Positions 1-7,430 of a stretch of 21,806 bases of DNA are shown piece after piece. The DNA is from Fragilaria crotonensis (lineage: Eukaryota > Bacillariophyta > Fragilariophyceae > Fragilariales > Fragilariaceae). The notes below the pieces were generated by a model. The model saw only the letters and a program-made list of their open reading frames with translations, made no database searches and was not told the DNA's origin. A program made the position numbers and the translations under genes. Every line of letters begins with the position of its first letter. The stretch's first letter is position 1. The stretch spans positions 1 through 21,806 of the forward strand of contig JAKSYS010000821.1 in NCBI GenBank assembly GCA_022925895.1. The letters are read 5' to 3'.

Positions 1-408
1 TACTTGGACCCGCTCCCGTTGCCATCCGTGGTCATGGGCACCCCGAGTATGAGCGCGACGACCGTCACCACCAGCTCGAATCGGTCGGGGATGTCATCTA
101 TTACCGCGCAGACAACCACAGCGTCCCAGGAACGTCAAGTTCGGGTGGCGAACACAGCTCCCGATGCCGAAATTGGCTCCATCACGATCCGCCCGGGAGG
201 TGCACGTCGCGTCATGGAAGAGCACCCACCTCCACGTAACGATGCCAACACGAGTGAAATGTGCGTGGCATGGTGGACACGAGGCGGCTGCTATCCCAAT
301 TGCCGCCGACGTGCCACCCACCAACCCTTTGCTTCAGCTGCCGAGCGGACCCGCCTGCTCTCGTACGTCCGCGAGCGTTTGGCGGCGCCTGCGGCTACCA
401 ACACCTGA
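1..408 (+). CDS. gag: Gag-like protein of the retroelement, C-terminal part (5' truncated by window edge)
   Basis: This frame is open at the window edge and ends at TGA 406-408. I use no start codon because the frame continues upstream. The first half is rich in Thr, Ser and Pro, as gag linkers often are. The second half carries a compact Cys/His motif with Cys codons at 262, 289 and 301 and His at 319, spacing C-x8-C-x3-C-x5-H, within CVAWWTRGGCYPNC and followed by a basic stretch and THQPF. Such knuckles are found in gag-like proteins of DIRS/Ngaro-type elements and probably bind the element RNA. It lies in the same reading frame as the downstream polymerase frame, 93 bp before its ATG, which fits element order. 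The assignment rests on position plus this motif; no capsid fold can be recognised by eye. Confidence 0.6.
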   Translation, partial: YLDPLPLPSVVMGTPSMSATTVTTSSNRSGMSSITAQTTTASQERQVRVANTAPDAEIGSITIRPGGARRVMEEHPPPRNDANTSEMCVAWWTRGGCYPNCRRRATHQPFASAAERTRLLSYVRERLAAPAATNT

Positions 409-501
409 CGGCGCGGCCAGGGTGGCACCATCGGTGCCCCCTGGCTGCTCGAAGCACCGCCCTGGGACGCAAGGGCGACGCGCGCTGGTGATGAAACGAC
501 G

Positions 502-3105
502 ATGCGAGAACCTCCCGCGGGTGGGATCTCCGATGCGGAAATTGCACTTGGTAAGTTGGCGATGGTGACTGGTGAGCAACTGTTGATGTATGGATGGGAT
601 CGCACTGTGGAGCGAGCACGAGGCACTTCGCACATTTCGGCGGGAGTCCGACACATACCGCACAAGGCCGCTCGCCTCTTAGAGCACCTTCGGCGCGTGA
701 GAGCGGCCGTCCCGATGGCGACGGGGCCGTGGACCGCACACGTGAGGGCACAAGCCGTCGCGCGAGACTCCCACAAATCCTCGCATGGCGAGCGCGCGTT
801 TGTGGCGACGGAGATTCTGGATTTCGTTCAGCAGGGCTACTGGCTTGTGCTCCCATACCATGTGGTTAAGGACTGGCCCAACCTTCGCATCTCCCCATTA
901 GGCGTGGTCCCCCAGCGCGACCGACGACCTCGCTTAATAGTCGATTACACATTCTCCGGGGTGAACATCGACACTGTTCCCCTCGCACCGCGGGAAGCAA
1001 TGCAATTTGGTCGCGCCCTTCAACGTATTCTCAGCGCAATCGTGCATGCAGATCCACGGTATGGGCCAGTCCAACTAGCTAAGATTGACATCGCGGATGG
1101 ATTTTACCGCGTGTGGTTAAGACTAGCTGATGTCCCCAAATTAGGTGTGGTTTTACCCACAGCACCAGGATGCACACCACTCATCGCATTCCCTTTGGCG
1201 CTCCCCATGGGATGGGTCGAGTCGCCCCCATATTTCACGTCCTTTACGGAAACTGCGTGTGACTTGGCCAACGATATGCTGGCTGCGCGCGACCCACGGC
1301 TCCACTGCGTGCACCGGCTTGAGGCAGTGGCCGCCACACCTCCGGCCGACGACGAGACCTTACCCCCTGCGACCACGACGCGTCGTGCCACCGCAGGCAA
1401 GATCTCTGGCAAGCAGTTGCCCCTTGGAGCGGTGGACGTCTACGTTGACGACTTCCTGCTCCTCGCTCAGACAAAGCACCAGCAGCAGCGTGTGCTACGT
1501 GCGGCGCTCACGGCGATCGACGACGTGTTTCGTCCGCTTGGGGATAGCGACCCCGTGACGCGGAAGGAACCGTCGTCGGTCAAGAAAATGTTGAAAGGAG
1601 ACGCGAGCTGGTCGACTCGCAAGCGAATGTTGGGCTGGGATGTCGATACCGTGAACCTCACGCTCAACCTCCCACCTCATCGCATTGAGCGCTTACGCGA
1701 CGTGCTTCAGTGGTTGAAGCCACCACGTAAACGCCTGGCCATCTCCAAGTGGCATCGCCTGCTAGGCGAGTTAAGGTCAATGTCCCCAGCTCTCCCAGGA
1801 ACCCGGGGACTGTTCTCCACATTGCAAGCGGCTTTAAGTCGCGGCGACAAGCACCGCGTGCGACTCAACCAGCAGGTGTACGACACCGCCGCTGACTTCT
1901 CGGCCTTAGTGGACTCCTTGCAGGGACGCGCCACGCGACTCCCCGAACTCATCCCAACGAGTCCGACACACGTCGGAGCAAGCGACGCGTGCCAAGTGGG
2001 CATGGGCGGTGTCTGGTTGCCAGTCGACCCACACACGCCGCCCATGGTGTGGCGCGCCCCTTTTGCGCCACACGTCTCTTCCTCACTGGTCACCTCCGCC
2101 AATCGCGCAGGCACGCTATCCATCTCCGACCTTGAGTTAGCAGGGATGATTGCCCACAAAGACGTGCTCGCCCGTACCCACGATATCCGGGAACGCACGA
2201 TTTGGATTGCCGGCGACAATCGAGCGGCGGTCGCGTGGTCCAATAAGGGCTCATCCACTTCCCTTGCCGCCCGCGCCTATCTCCTCCAGTATAATGCCTT
2301 GCACCAACGGCATTTTCGTTACCTGGCACGCCATCACTATATCCCCGGTCCCGTAAATGCCATGGCCGATACAGCCAGTCGTCGCTGGGACCTCTCTGAC
2401 GCACAGTTACTAACTCATTTTAATTCTATCTACCCCCAGGCGACCTCCTGGCAGCTGTTCCCCCTGGCGAGCGACACCAATACTGCCTTGACTGGTGCGC
2501 TTTGCAGGCGACGTCAACACGACGCGTTTCGCAACAGCGCAGCGCCTCGGCCTGCACCGCGCGGGACCCTCTGGGTGCGTTTCTGCACCGACCTCCACGT
2601 CACTCCCGCAAGCCTCGGACCCGACCCCGTGCGCCTTCTCCAACTGTTTGCACACCGATACCGCACCGGATCGCTCACTCCCAGCCGTCACCCTGTCCGC
2701 TCTCGGACAGTGGAGGACGCCCTACGAGCGGTGGGCCAGGTGTACGCCGGGATGGGGTCCCCGGACCCTCGTCTAAACGCCCTCGGCGCCCTCGACTTTC
2801 GACTCTCGTCTCTCCTTCGAGCGTGGAAGAAGGAGGATCCTCCTCCGTCCCGTGTCAAACCACTTCCCCTCAGCGTGGTTTCGCAAGTCTGGACATACGC
2901 ACCTCTCGACTCCACTCCTGCCGCGGTGACCGCCGCGGAATGTCTGGTCTTTGGGTTTTACTTTCTCCTGCGCCCGTGGGAGTATCTTGGTATGCCCCGA
3001 CATTCCACGGGCGGGCCCTTGTTTCGCTTGCGCGGATGCCGAGCTCCGCGCCGCCACTTTCGTTTGCCTCACTTTTCGCGAACAGAAAAACGGCGTACGC
3101 AATGA
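502..3105 (+). CDS. pol: Reverse transcriptase-RNase H and start of tyrosine recombinase (frame breaks at about 3031)
   Basis: An 867-codon frame. The reverse transcriptase shows RPRLIVDYTFSGVN near residue 142, motif A in LAKIDIADGF (Asp196), LPMGWVESPPYF, and the catalytic box YVDD at residues 314-317. RNase H follows with the acidic set Asp495 (GASDACQVG), Glu545 (SDLELAG), Asp572 (AGDNRAAV) and Asp623 (AMADTASRR). It copies element RNA into DNA and removes the template. The recombinase begins near residue 680; its first catalytic Arg is probably Arg824 in FLLRPWEYLG. After LFRL (codon 3028-3030) homology leaves this frame, so the last 25 residues are off-frame. No methyltransferase-like domain lies between RNase H and recombinase, which favours Ngaro over DIRS1. 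All RT and RNase H key residues are intact. The ATG at 502 is the first Met; an upstream non-ATG start or fusion to gag cannot be excluded. Confidence 0.88.
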   Translation: MREPPAGGISDAEIALGKLAMVTGEQLLMYGWDRTVERARGTSHISAGVRHIPHKAARLLEHLRRVRAAVPMATGPWTAHVRAQAVARDSHKSSHGERAFVATEILDFVQQGYWLVLPYHVVKDWPNLRISPLGVVPQRDRRPRLIVDYTFSGVNIDTVPLAPREAMQFGRALQRILSAIVHADPRYGPVQLAKIDIADGFYRVWLRLADVPKLGVVLPTAPGCTPLIAFPLALPMGWVESPPYFTSFTETACDLANDMLAARDPRLHCVHRLEAVAATPPADDETLPPATTTRRATAGKISGKQLPLGAVDVYVDDFLLLAQTKHQQQRVLRAALTAIDDVFRPLGDSDPVTRKEPSSVKKMLKGDASWSTRKRMLGWDVDTVNLTLNLPPHRIERLRDVLQWLKPPRKRLAISKWHRLLGELRSMSPALPGTRGLFSTLQAALSRGDKHRVRLNQQVYDTAADFSALVDSLQGRATRLPELIPTSPTHVGASDACQVGMGGVWLPVDPHTPPMVWRAPFAPHVSSSLVTSANRAGTLSISDLELAGMIAHKDVLARTHDIRERTIWIAGDNRAAVAWSNKGSSTSLAARAYLLQYNALHQRHFRYLARHHYIPGPVNAMADTASRRWDLSDAQLLTHFNSIYPQATSWQLFPLASDTNTALTGALCRRRQHDAFRNSAAPRPAPRGTLWVRFCTDLHVTPASLGPDPVRLLQLFAHRYRTGSLTPSRHPVRSRTVEDALRAVGQVYAGMGSPDPRLNALGALDFRLSSLLRAWKKEDPPPSRVKPLPLSVVSQVWTYAPLDSTPAAVTAAECLVFGFYFLLRPWEYLGMPRHSTGGPLFRLRGCRAPRRHFRLPHFSRTEKRRTQ

Positions 3106-3529
3106 GACCATCGGCCATGGACGGTCAGGCCACGCCCATCTTTGCCCCGTGCATTGTCTCGCCTCGCAAGTTGTCGCCCTCCGCCATGTTGGCGCAACCC
3201 TCGACACCCCCTTGAACGCCTTCCGCGACCATGTTGACCGCCCCTTCCGTTACATTTTGGCGTCCGACCTTACGCAACGCATCCGAGCGGCGCTCCTCCT
3301 CCATCCGGACCCCGCTTATACGACCGCCGACGTATCCGTCCGCTCCACTCGGGCTGGCGGCGCCATGGCCCTCTTATGCGCTGGCATCGACAGCAACCGG
3401 ATCCGTTTAGTTGGTCGCTGGCGCTCCGATGAAATGTACCGTTATCTGCATGTGCAGGCTCAGCCGGTTATGACCGGCCTCGCCGCTGCCATGCTCCGCG
3501 GCGGCTCCTTCTCTCTTAGCCCGGTCTAA
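2951..3529 (+). CDS. Tyrosine recombinase C-terminal catalytic part, in the +1 frame
   Basis: This frame takes over from the polymerase frame near 3032 (ADAELRAATFVCLTF...). The Met at 2951 is only the first Met of the open frame and is unlikely to be a real start. It contains EQKNGVRNETIGHGRSG, SVRSTRAGGAMALLCAGID, then LVGRWRSDEMYRYLH. The likely catalytic residues are Arg at 3350-3352, Trp at 3419-3421 in place of the second His, and nucleophile Tyr at 3443-3445. The usual first His of the HxxR box is Arg here (RSTR). The enzyme would insert a circular DNA intermediate by strand exchange, replacing the DDE integrase of other retrotransposons. One extra base in the run at 3028-3033 explains the shift, so this copy needs either a frameshift or a corrected read to make a full recombinase. 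It ends 70 bp before the B1 repeat. Confidence 0.82.
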   Translation: MGFTFSCARGSILVCPDIPRAGPCFACADAELRAATFVCLTFREQKNGVRNETIGHGRSGHAHLCPVHCLASQVVALRHVGATLDTPLNAFRDHVDRPFRYILASDLTQRIRAALLLHPDPAYTTADVSVRSTRAGGAMALLCAGIDSNRIRLVGRWRSDEMYRYLHVQAQPVMTGLAAAMLRGGSFSLSPV

Positions 3530-3599
3530 TCTTTCGCCCGGCCTGCTTCTTTCCCCACCCCGCCTTCGGCTCCCTCCCTGTTCCCTTTGGGCCTTTGGG

Positions 3600-3781
3600 G
3601 CCGGATTCGGACGTCAAGCACGGGACGCCCGTGCCTCCGTCCGAACTGGGTGACTGGATGGATGACTACTGTAACGCTTAGTAATATGTCACCACCACCA
3701 TTCACCCAGTTTCTCTCTGCGTAGGACCGACCAAGCAGGACGGCGACTGGCAACTGAGGCGGGAAAGGTACGCATCCCGCC
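3600..3781 (+). repeat. Split direct repeat, copy B1
   Basis: A 182-bp unit starting GCCGGATTCGG and ending TCCCGCC, repeated at 4062-4249. The two copies differ by one substitution (CAACTG versus CCACTG) and a 6-bp insertion in the second. Being near-identical, they probably come from one recent insertion event, although concerted copying during reverse transcription also keeps such repeats alike. It lies 70 bp after the recombinase stop. Confidence 0.88.
3606..3645 (+). repeat. Nested hairpin in B1 (same in B2)
   Basis: Outer arms TTCGGACG (3606-3613) and CGTCCGAA (3638-3645) pair perfectly. Inside them GCACGGG (3618-3624) and CCCGTGC (3628-3634) form a second perfect stem with loop ACG. 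A further pair of 10-bp arms, AACTGGGTGA (3644-3653) and TCACCCAGTT (3702-3711), follows at once. The same arrangement is found 462 bp downstream in B2. It could act as RNA structure (priming, packaging) or as a DNA cruciform for the recombinase; that role is inference. Confidence 0.75.
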
Positions 3782-4061
3782 GTCAGTGGTAGGGAGACGG
3801 ACGAGCGGGGTCACACTGCGTCACCAGCACCCGGGATCGTACGTACCGCAGCGGTACGTGGATCCTGTGCGCAAAAAGACTTCTGGCATGTGAAAAGCCA
3901 AGCGTCACCAGCCGCTGCTCATTGTTCTTGCAATCCCTTGCAACAGCAGAATTGATCTCCGCAGGAGGAGTCGAGGAAACCTGCAACGACAGGTCACCCC
4001 GGCGTGTCGAGACCACAGTAGCTACCAGTAGCTAGTGAAAGTTTTTCGCCCACCCGCCCAC
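3782..4061 (+). repeat. A2 segment between the B repeats
   Basis: 280 bp between B1 and B2, with no coding potential that makes sense. By the known layout of split-direct-repeat elements this should match the A1 segment at the 5' end of the element, which lies outside the window, so identity cannot be tested here. It contains a perfect 9-bp-arm palindrome, ACGTACCGC-A-GCGGTACGT, at 3841-3859, bordered by GATC on both sides. Confidence 0.6.
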
Positions 4062-4249
4062 GCCGGATTCGGACGTCAAGCACGGGACGCCCGTGCCTCC
4101 GTCCGAACTGGGTGACTGGATGGATGACTACTGTAACGCTTAGTAATATGTCACCACCACCATTCACCCAGTTTCTCTCTGCGTAGGACCGACCAAGCAG
4201 GACGGCGACTGGCCACTGAGGCGGGAAAGGTACAAGTACGCATCCCGCC
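4062..4249 (+). repeat. Split direct repeat, copy B2; probable 3' end of the element
   Basis: 188-bp second copy of the B repeat with an extra GTACAA-type hexamer at about 4230-4236. Similarity to B1 stops right after TCCCGCC at 4249. The last 30 bases hold inverted arms GGCGGGA (4220-4226) and TCCCGCC (4243-4249), so the repeat ends exactly at the end of the 3' arm. The sequence then turns AT-richer, consistent with host flank. Confidence 0.85.
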
Positions 4250-6158
4250 ACAAAATCAATCGGTTCGGCAGGCCGATGCACAGATGCATCCCTTTTATGT
4301 TTGATTTTGTTCCTGTCTGTCGAGCTCGTTCCTTCCTTAACGACGATAGTTTCGACTGTGAAAAAGGCGTATAAGGGTGACTTGCGTTACGGTCAAGTTT
4401 GTATGGTCGGAATTGCGTTCTCCAAATCGTCCGCGTCTTGACTTTGCTTGACATTATTGTCAGTGTGATGATCGGCAACTTCAACAAGCTCGACAAACCC
4501 GTTTGAGGAAAAGGCGTCTAAATCCGTTGGACAGGACGGACGACCACGACGTCGGTGAAGAAAACAAGGGATCAAACCTTTCTAGACCCGACGATGATCA
4601 TGGACAAATTTGACAACATTATTCACAATGATTTCAAATGGTTGTTTTACACCTTTTAATGCGTAAGCACAAGTTGACAAAGGCCTTTTATGTCTGCTTT
4701 TTGGATGGATGGGATTGCCATGCCAACATATTGCGATATGGTAAGGCAACGCTTGGTCATTATGGCTGACAGCCAACTCTGGAGAAGGAACCGATCATGC
4801 CTGATGAGGTTGGAAAGAGAAACTACTGGTTAATTGTAGTGGGCGCCGCCGTCCACAAGAGTCAAATTCTTGGTCAGTAACCAAGTGATATGACCAACAA
4901 GTGAATCAGACAGCATAGGATGTGGTCCTCTCATCATACCCAACCTTGACCTGGGAATCAGTCGTGGACCCAATCACCGAGTGAATGTGGATTAAAAGTT
5001 GACAAATTGAAACCCAAACGGAGTTGCATTACTGCCTACTGCTTACCCAGTGCCAATCGCATTCAAGTATACTGGGCTCCAAGAACCGATGAAGGCAAAC
5101 AGAACAGGGGAAAGCGAGTGATGGTGGCACCGAAAGCTGACAGAGGAAAAGAATAAAACTCAAGCGCTAACTTGTCGCTCTCGCTCCTGCGAAGCAGGAG
5201 GAGTCTTTCTCGTTTCTTCATTCCTGACATGATCAATAACTCAAGAGCGAGGCAATGCTTCATAAAGTCAGACAAAGGAAAGTACAGAGATTTGTCAACA
5301 CTGTACTAGTATCGATACCAAACGAACCAATTCTGATCCTGAGAAAACAAAAGAAGCATCTCGGTCATAACAATTGGCTAAGAACCACGACAAAACCATC
5401 TCAGTGGAAGTGCCGTGGCTCGATTGGCTTCACAGCCTGTGAAGTGAGAGGGATTCTTTTCCAACTCAATTGAGTCAATCGCTTGGACTTATATTGTATG
5501 CCTGCCCTTTTTATATAATGATCCTTTGTTGTCAACGACTACACCACTGATTTGTGTATAGCGTTGTGGCATCCGTTAACGACTCTAAAATGCACCCTCG
5601 TTCTCGCATATTCCATATCGACATTAATCAAACAGCGATGATGCGGGGAATCCAGGAATCCTAACATTGCATTGATCAAGACGACGATCACGTCAGAGTT
5701 TTGGAAACAAATCCAAGTCATATAGATACGTATTCACCACCACCCCCGGTTTCTACAAGTTGGATTCGTGTGCGTTCATACATTGCCACTACAACAATAC
5801 AGAAAGGACAGCAGTTTCAAATAGCCCAACTTCCAAGATGACGTGGAGCAAACGCGATGCCACAAAGGAAAGCTTGACTTTGAATTCAAGAGAGGAAACA
5901 TTGCGGATGTGAATATGCAATGTGTTTAACAGATTGTCTCGACTCTCAATCACGGATCCCAATCCGCCGCTAAAAATCCACCAGACAGACCTCACCATTC
6001 AGTGCTTCCGATTTCAAACAACTCAAAACTCAAAACGCAAGCACGACTCGTCCCCTGTGTCGTTCATTGTAACCATTGCGCATTCATTCATTCTTCCCTT
6101 TAGACACGCCCCATATCTTGTGCCTTGCTGCTTTCATCCATTCATACGCTCTTTCACT
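4250..6158. other. Intergenic stretch, no gene recognised
   Basis: Only frames of 60-80 codons are present, on both strands, with no family resemblance and no conserved composition. The minus-strand frames between 4776 and 4393 are the least random looking but cannot be supported as genes. A small perfect hairpin, CTCCTGC-GAA-GCAGGAG, sits at 5184-5200. The right end is next to the 3' end of the LRR pseudogene. Confidence 0.6.
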
Positions 6159-7430
6159 TTAGACTAGGATACAGCAACCTTTAGCGCATATGATTTCTCC
6201 AGCGTCGATGAAGATATTCCCGTTGAGAGAAGAGAGTGAGCAGAGAGATGACGGAATAGTACCCGTCAACGTAGTCTGGTCTAAACCTAAAAACGTCAAC
6301 TTTGTCAAGCGTCCAATTTCAACAAATTTCCCCAGAACGACAAACCCACCAATCGTGACAAGAGACCGATCTCACTGGGAATTGTGGAAGTCAACAAATT
6401 CTGGGGGAAAGACAAAAACGTCAACTGTGTCAAGAGTCCAATCTCAGTGGGAATTGTCGAAGTCAACGCATTATCATAGAACGACAATTCCGTCGACTGC
6501 GTCAGGAGTCCAATCTCACTGGGAATTGTGGGAAGTCAACGAGTTGCTATCGACAGCCAAGTACGTCAACTGTGTCAAGAGTCCGATCTCACTAGGAATA
6601 GTGGAACCAGTCGTTGTGTCGTTCGGATTGTTGTAATGGTCAAACACAAATGTCGATCGGCACTCCGTCACGCTTGAAATGGATAAAAAGTTGCAGGCAA
6701 TCCCTATGTGTCAAGAGCCCAATTTCACTTGGAATTGTTGAAGTCAACTCATTGCTGTCGAAATCCAACACCGTCAATTGTGTCAAGAGTCCGATCTCAC
6801 TGGGAATTGTGGAACCAGTCGTTTTGTCGTTTGCATTATTGTAGGAGTCAAACTTTAATGTCGATCGACACTTTGTCACATTTGAAATGGAAAGAAAGTT
6901 GCAGGCAATTCCAAACGGCGTCAAGAAGGGGGTCGGTTTCGAGGTGGTGGTGGGCCTCCTTGTAGTTGGTGCCTGTGTGGGTAGCGCCGTGCTGATTGGT
7001 TTCAGCGTCGGGGACGCTAGCGAAATCGGTGAAAAACTTGGTTGTGATATGAGCGCCCCTGTAATTGGCTCTGGGGATGGGGTTGTGGTTCATGGCGCCG
7101 CGCGGGGAGTGGGGGGCACCCCGATGCTTGGGACGATGGGAGGGGACGTCAGTGAAGAACTGCCAATGGTGCTGGTTGTCGAATGACGAGGACAACCACT
7201 TCAACAACACGACCGCACGCACAAAAGATACTCCCCAATGTAATCAATCGACGTTGGTACCACTTCAGTGGTGTGAGGTGTTGGGTCTCGGCAACCAACA
7301 CTGTTCCATCCTCATTTCCATCTAAACGAGAGAGCACGTGGGTTGATGCGTTGATGCAATTGATCTCCAAGGACTCCTCGAAAGGGTATACAAACAATGA
7401 ACCACTCTTTTTCTCGAGTCGTCCGTGCAT
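6159..7430 (-). pseudogene. Broken LRR receptor-like gene
   Basis: Read on the minus strand, the segments in order are: a possible cytosolic start and weak membrane segment (7430-7149, low certainty); a Pro/Thr/Ser-rich stalk (about 7144-6930, with PTQAPTTRRPTTTSKPTP); a Cys cap (ACNFLSISNVTKCRST); several STIPSEIGLLTQLT repeats of about 24 residues; and a typical end, LTGTIPSSLCSLSSLN, then IICAKGCC and TAA at 6161-6159. LRR proteins of this style are common in diatoms and are thought to be surface receptors or adhesins. The reading frame is broken by a TGA at 7092-7090, a 208-bp internal tandem duplication (not a multiple of three), a 1-bp insertion near 6530-6532 and a 19-bp deletion between 6320 and 6321 judged against the neighbouring repeats. 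Introns do not explain these breaks. The N-terminal boundary is uncertain; the LRR identity is sure. Confidence 0.82.
6494..6909 (-). repeat. Tandem duplication of a 208-bp LRR plus Cys-cap module
   Basis: The plus-strand landmark GTTGCAGGCAAT occurs at 6690 and again at 6898, and the flanking sequence aligns at the same 208-bp offset, including GGAACCAGTCGTT and the CCGATCTCACT...GGAAT block. The copies have diverged noticeably, so the duplication is not recent. Because 208 is not a multiple of three, the second cap is thrown out of frame. Exact ends are approximate. Confidence 0.7.

Larger units (their letters stand above)
1..4249 (+). mobile_element. Tyrosine-recombinase retrotransposon, Ngaro-like (DIRS order), 5' end outside window
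   Basis: The gene order is gag-like, then reverse transcriptase, RNase H and tyrosine recombinase, with no DDE integrase, protease or methyltransferase domain seen. Downstream lies a B1-A2-B2 split direct repeat: 3600-3781 recurs at 4062-4249 with 280 bp between. Within the DIRS order, the gag/RT-RH/YR arrangement plus split direct repeats (A1 ... B1-A2-B2) is known for Ngaro-type elements, whereas DIRS1 itself has inverted termini and a methyltransferase. The A1 copy should lie upstream of position 1. The element is clearly more GC-rich than the DNA that follows it. A one-base frameshift in the recombinase and the missing 5' end mean that this copy cannot be shown to be active. Subfamily naming needs a phylogeny; the class is sure. 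Confidence 0.88.

Noticed and set aside
291-2404. Long minus-strand frames across the retroelement (for example 776-291, 2258-1707)
   Set aside because: They are antisense shadows of GC-rich coding DNA, with no motifs, under clear RT and RNase H.
2502-3215. 237-codon plus-strand frame overlapping the recombinase
   Set aside because: Ser/Pro/Arg-rich off-frame translation; the real recombinase motifs are in the other two frames.
3600-4249. The two B repeats as LTRs of a Copia or Gypsy element
   Set aside because: Both copies lie on the same side of the genes with only 280 bp between, have no TG...CA ends, and the element has a tyrosine recombinase rather than a DDE integrase.
6190-6965. Plus-strand frames with repeated 'SPISLGIVE' sequence
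   Set aside because: Antisense reading of the LRR units; the minus strand gives the known LRR pattern.
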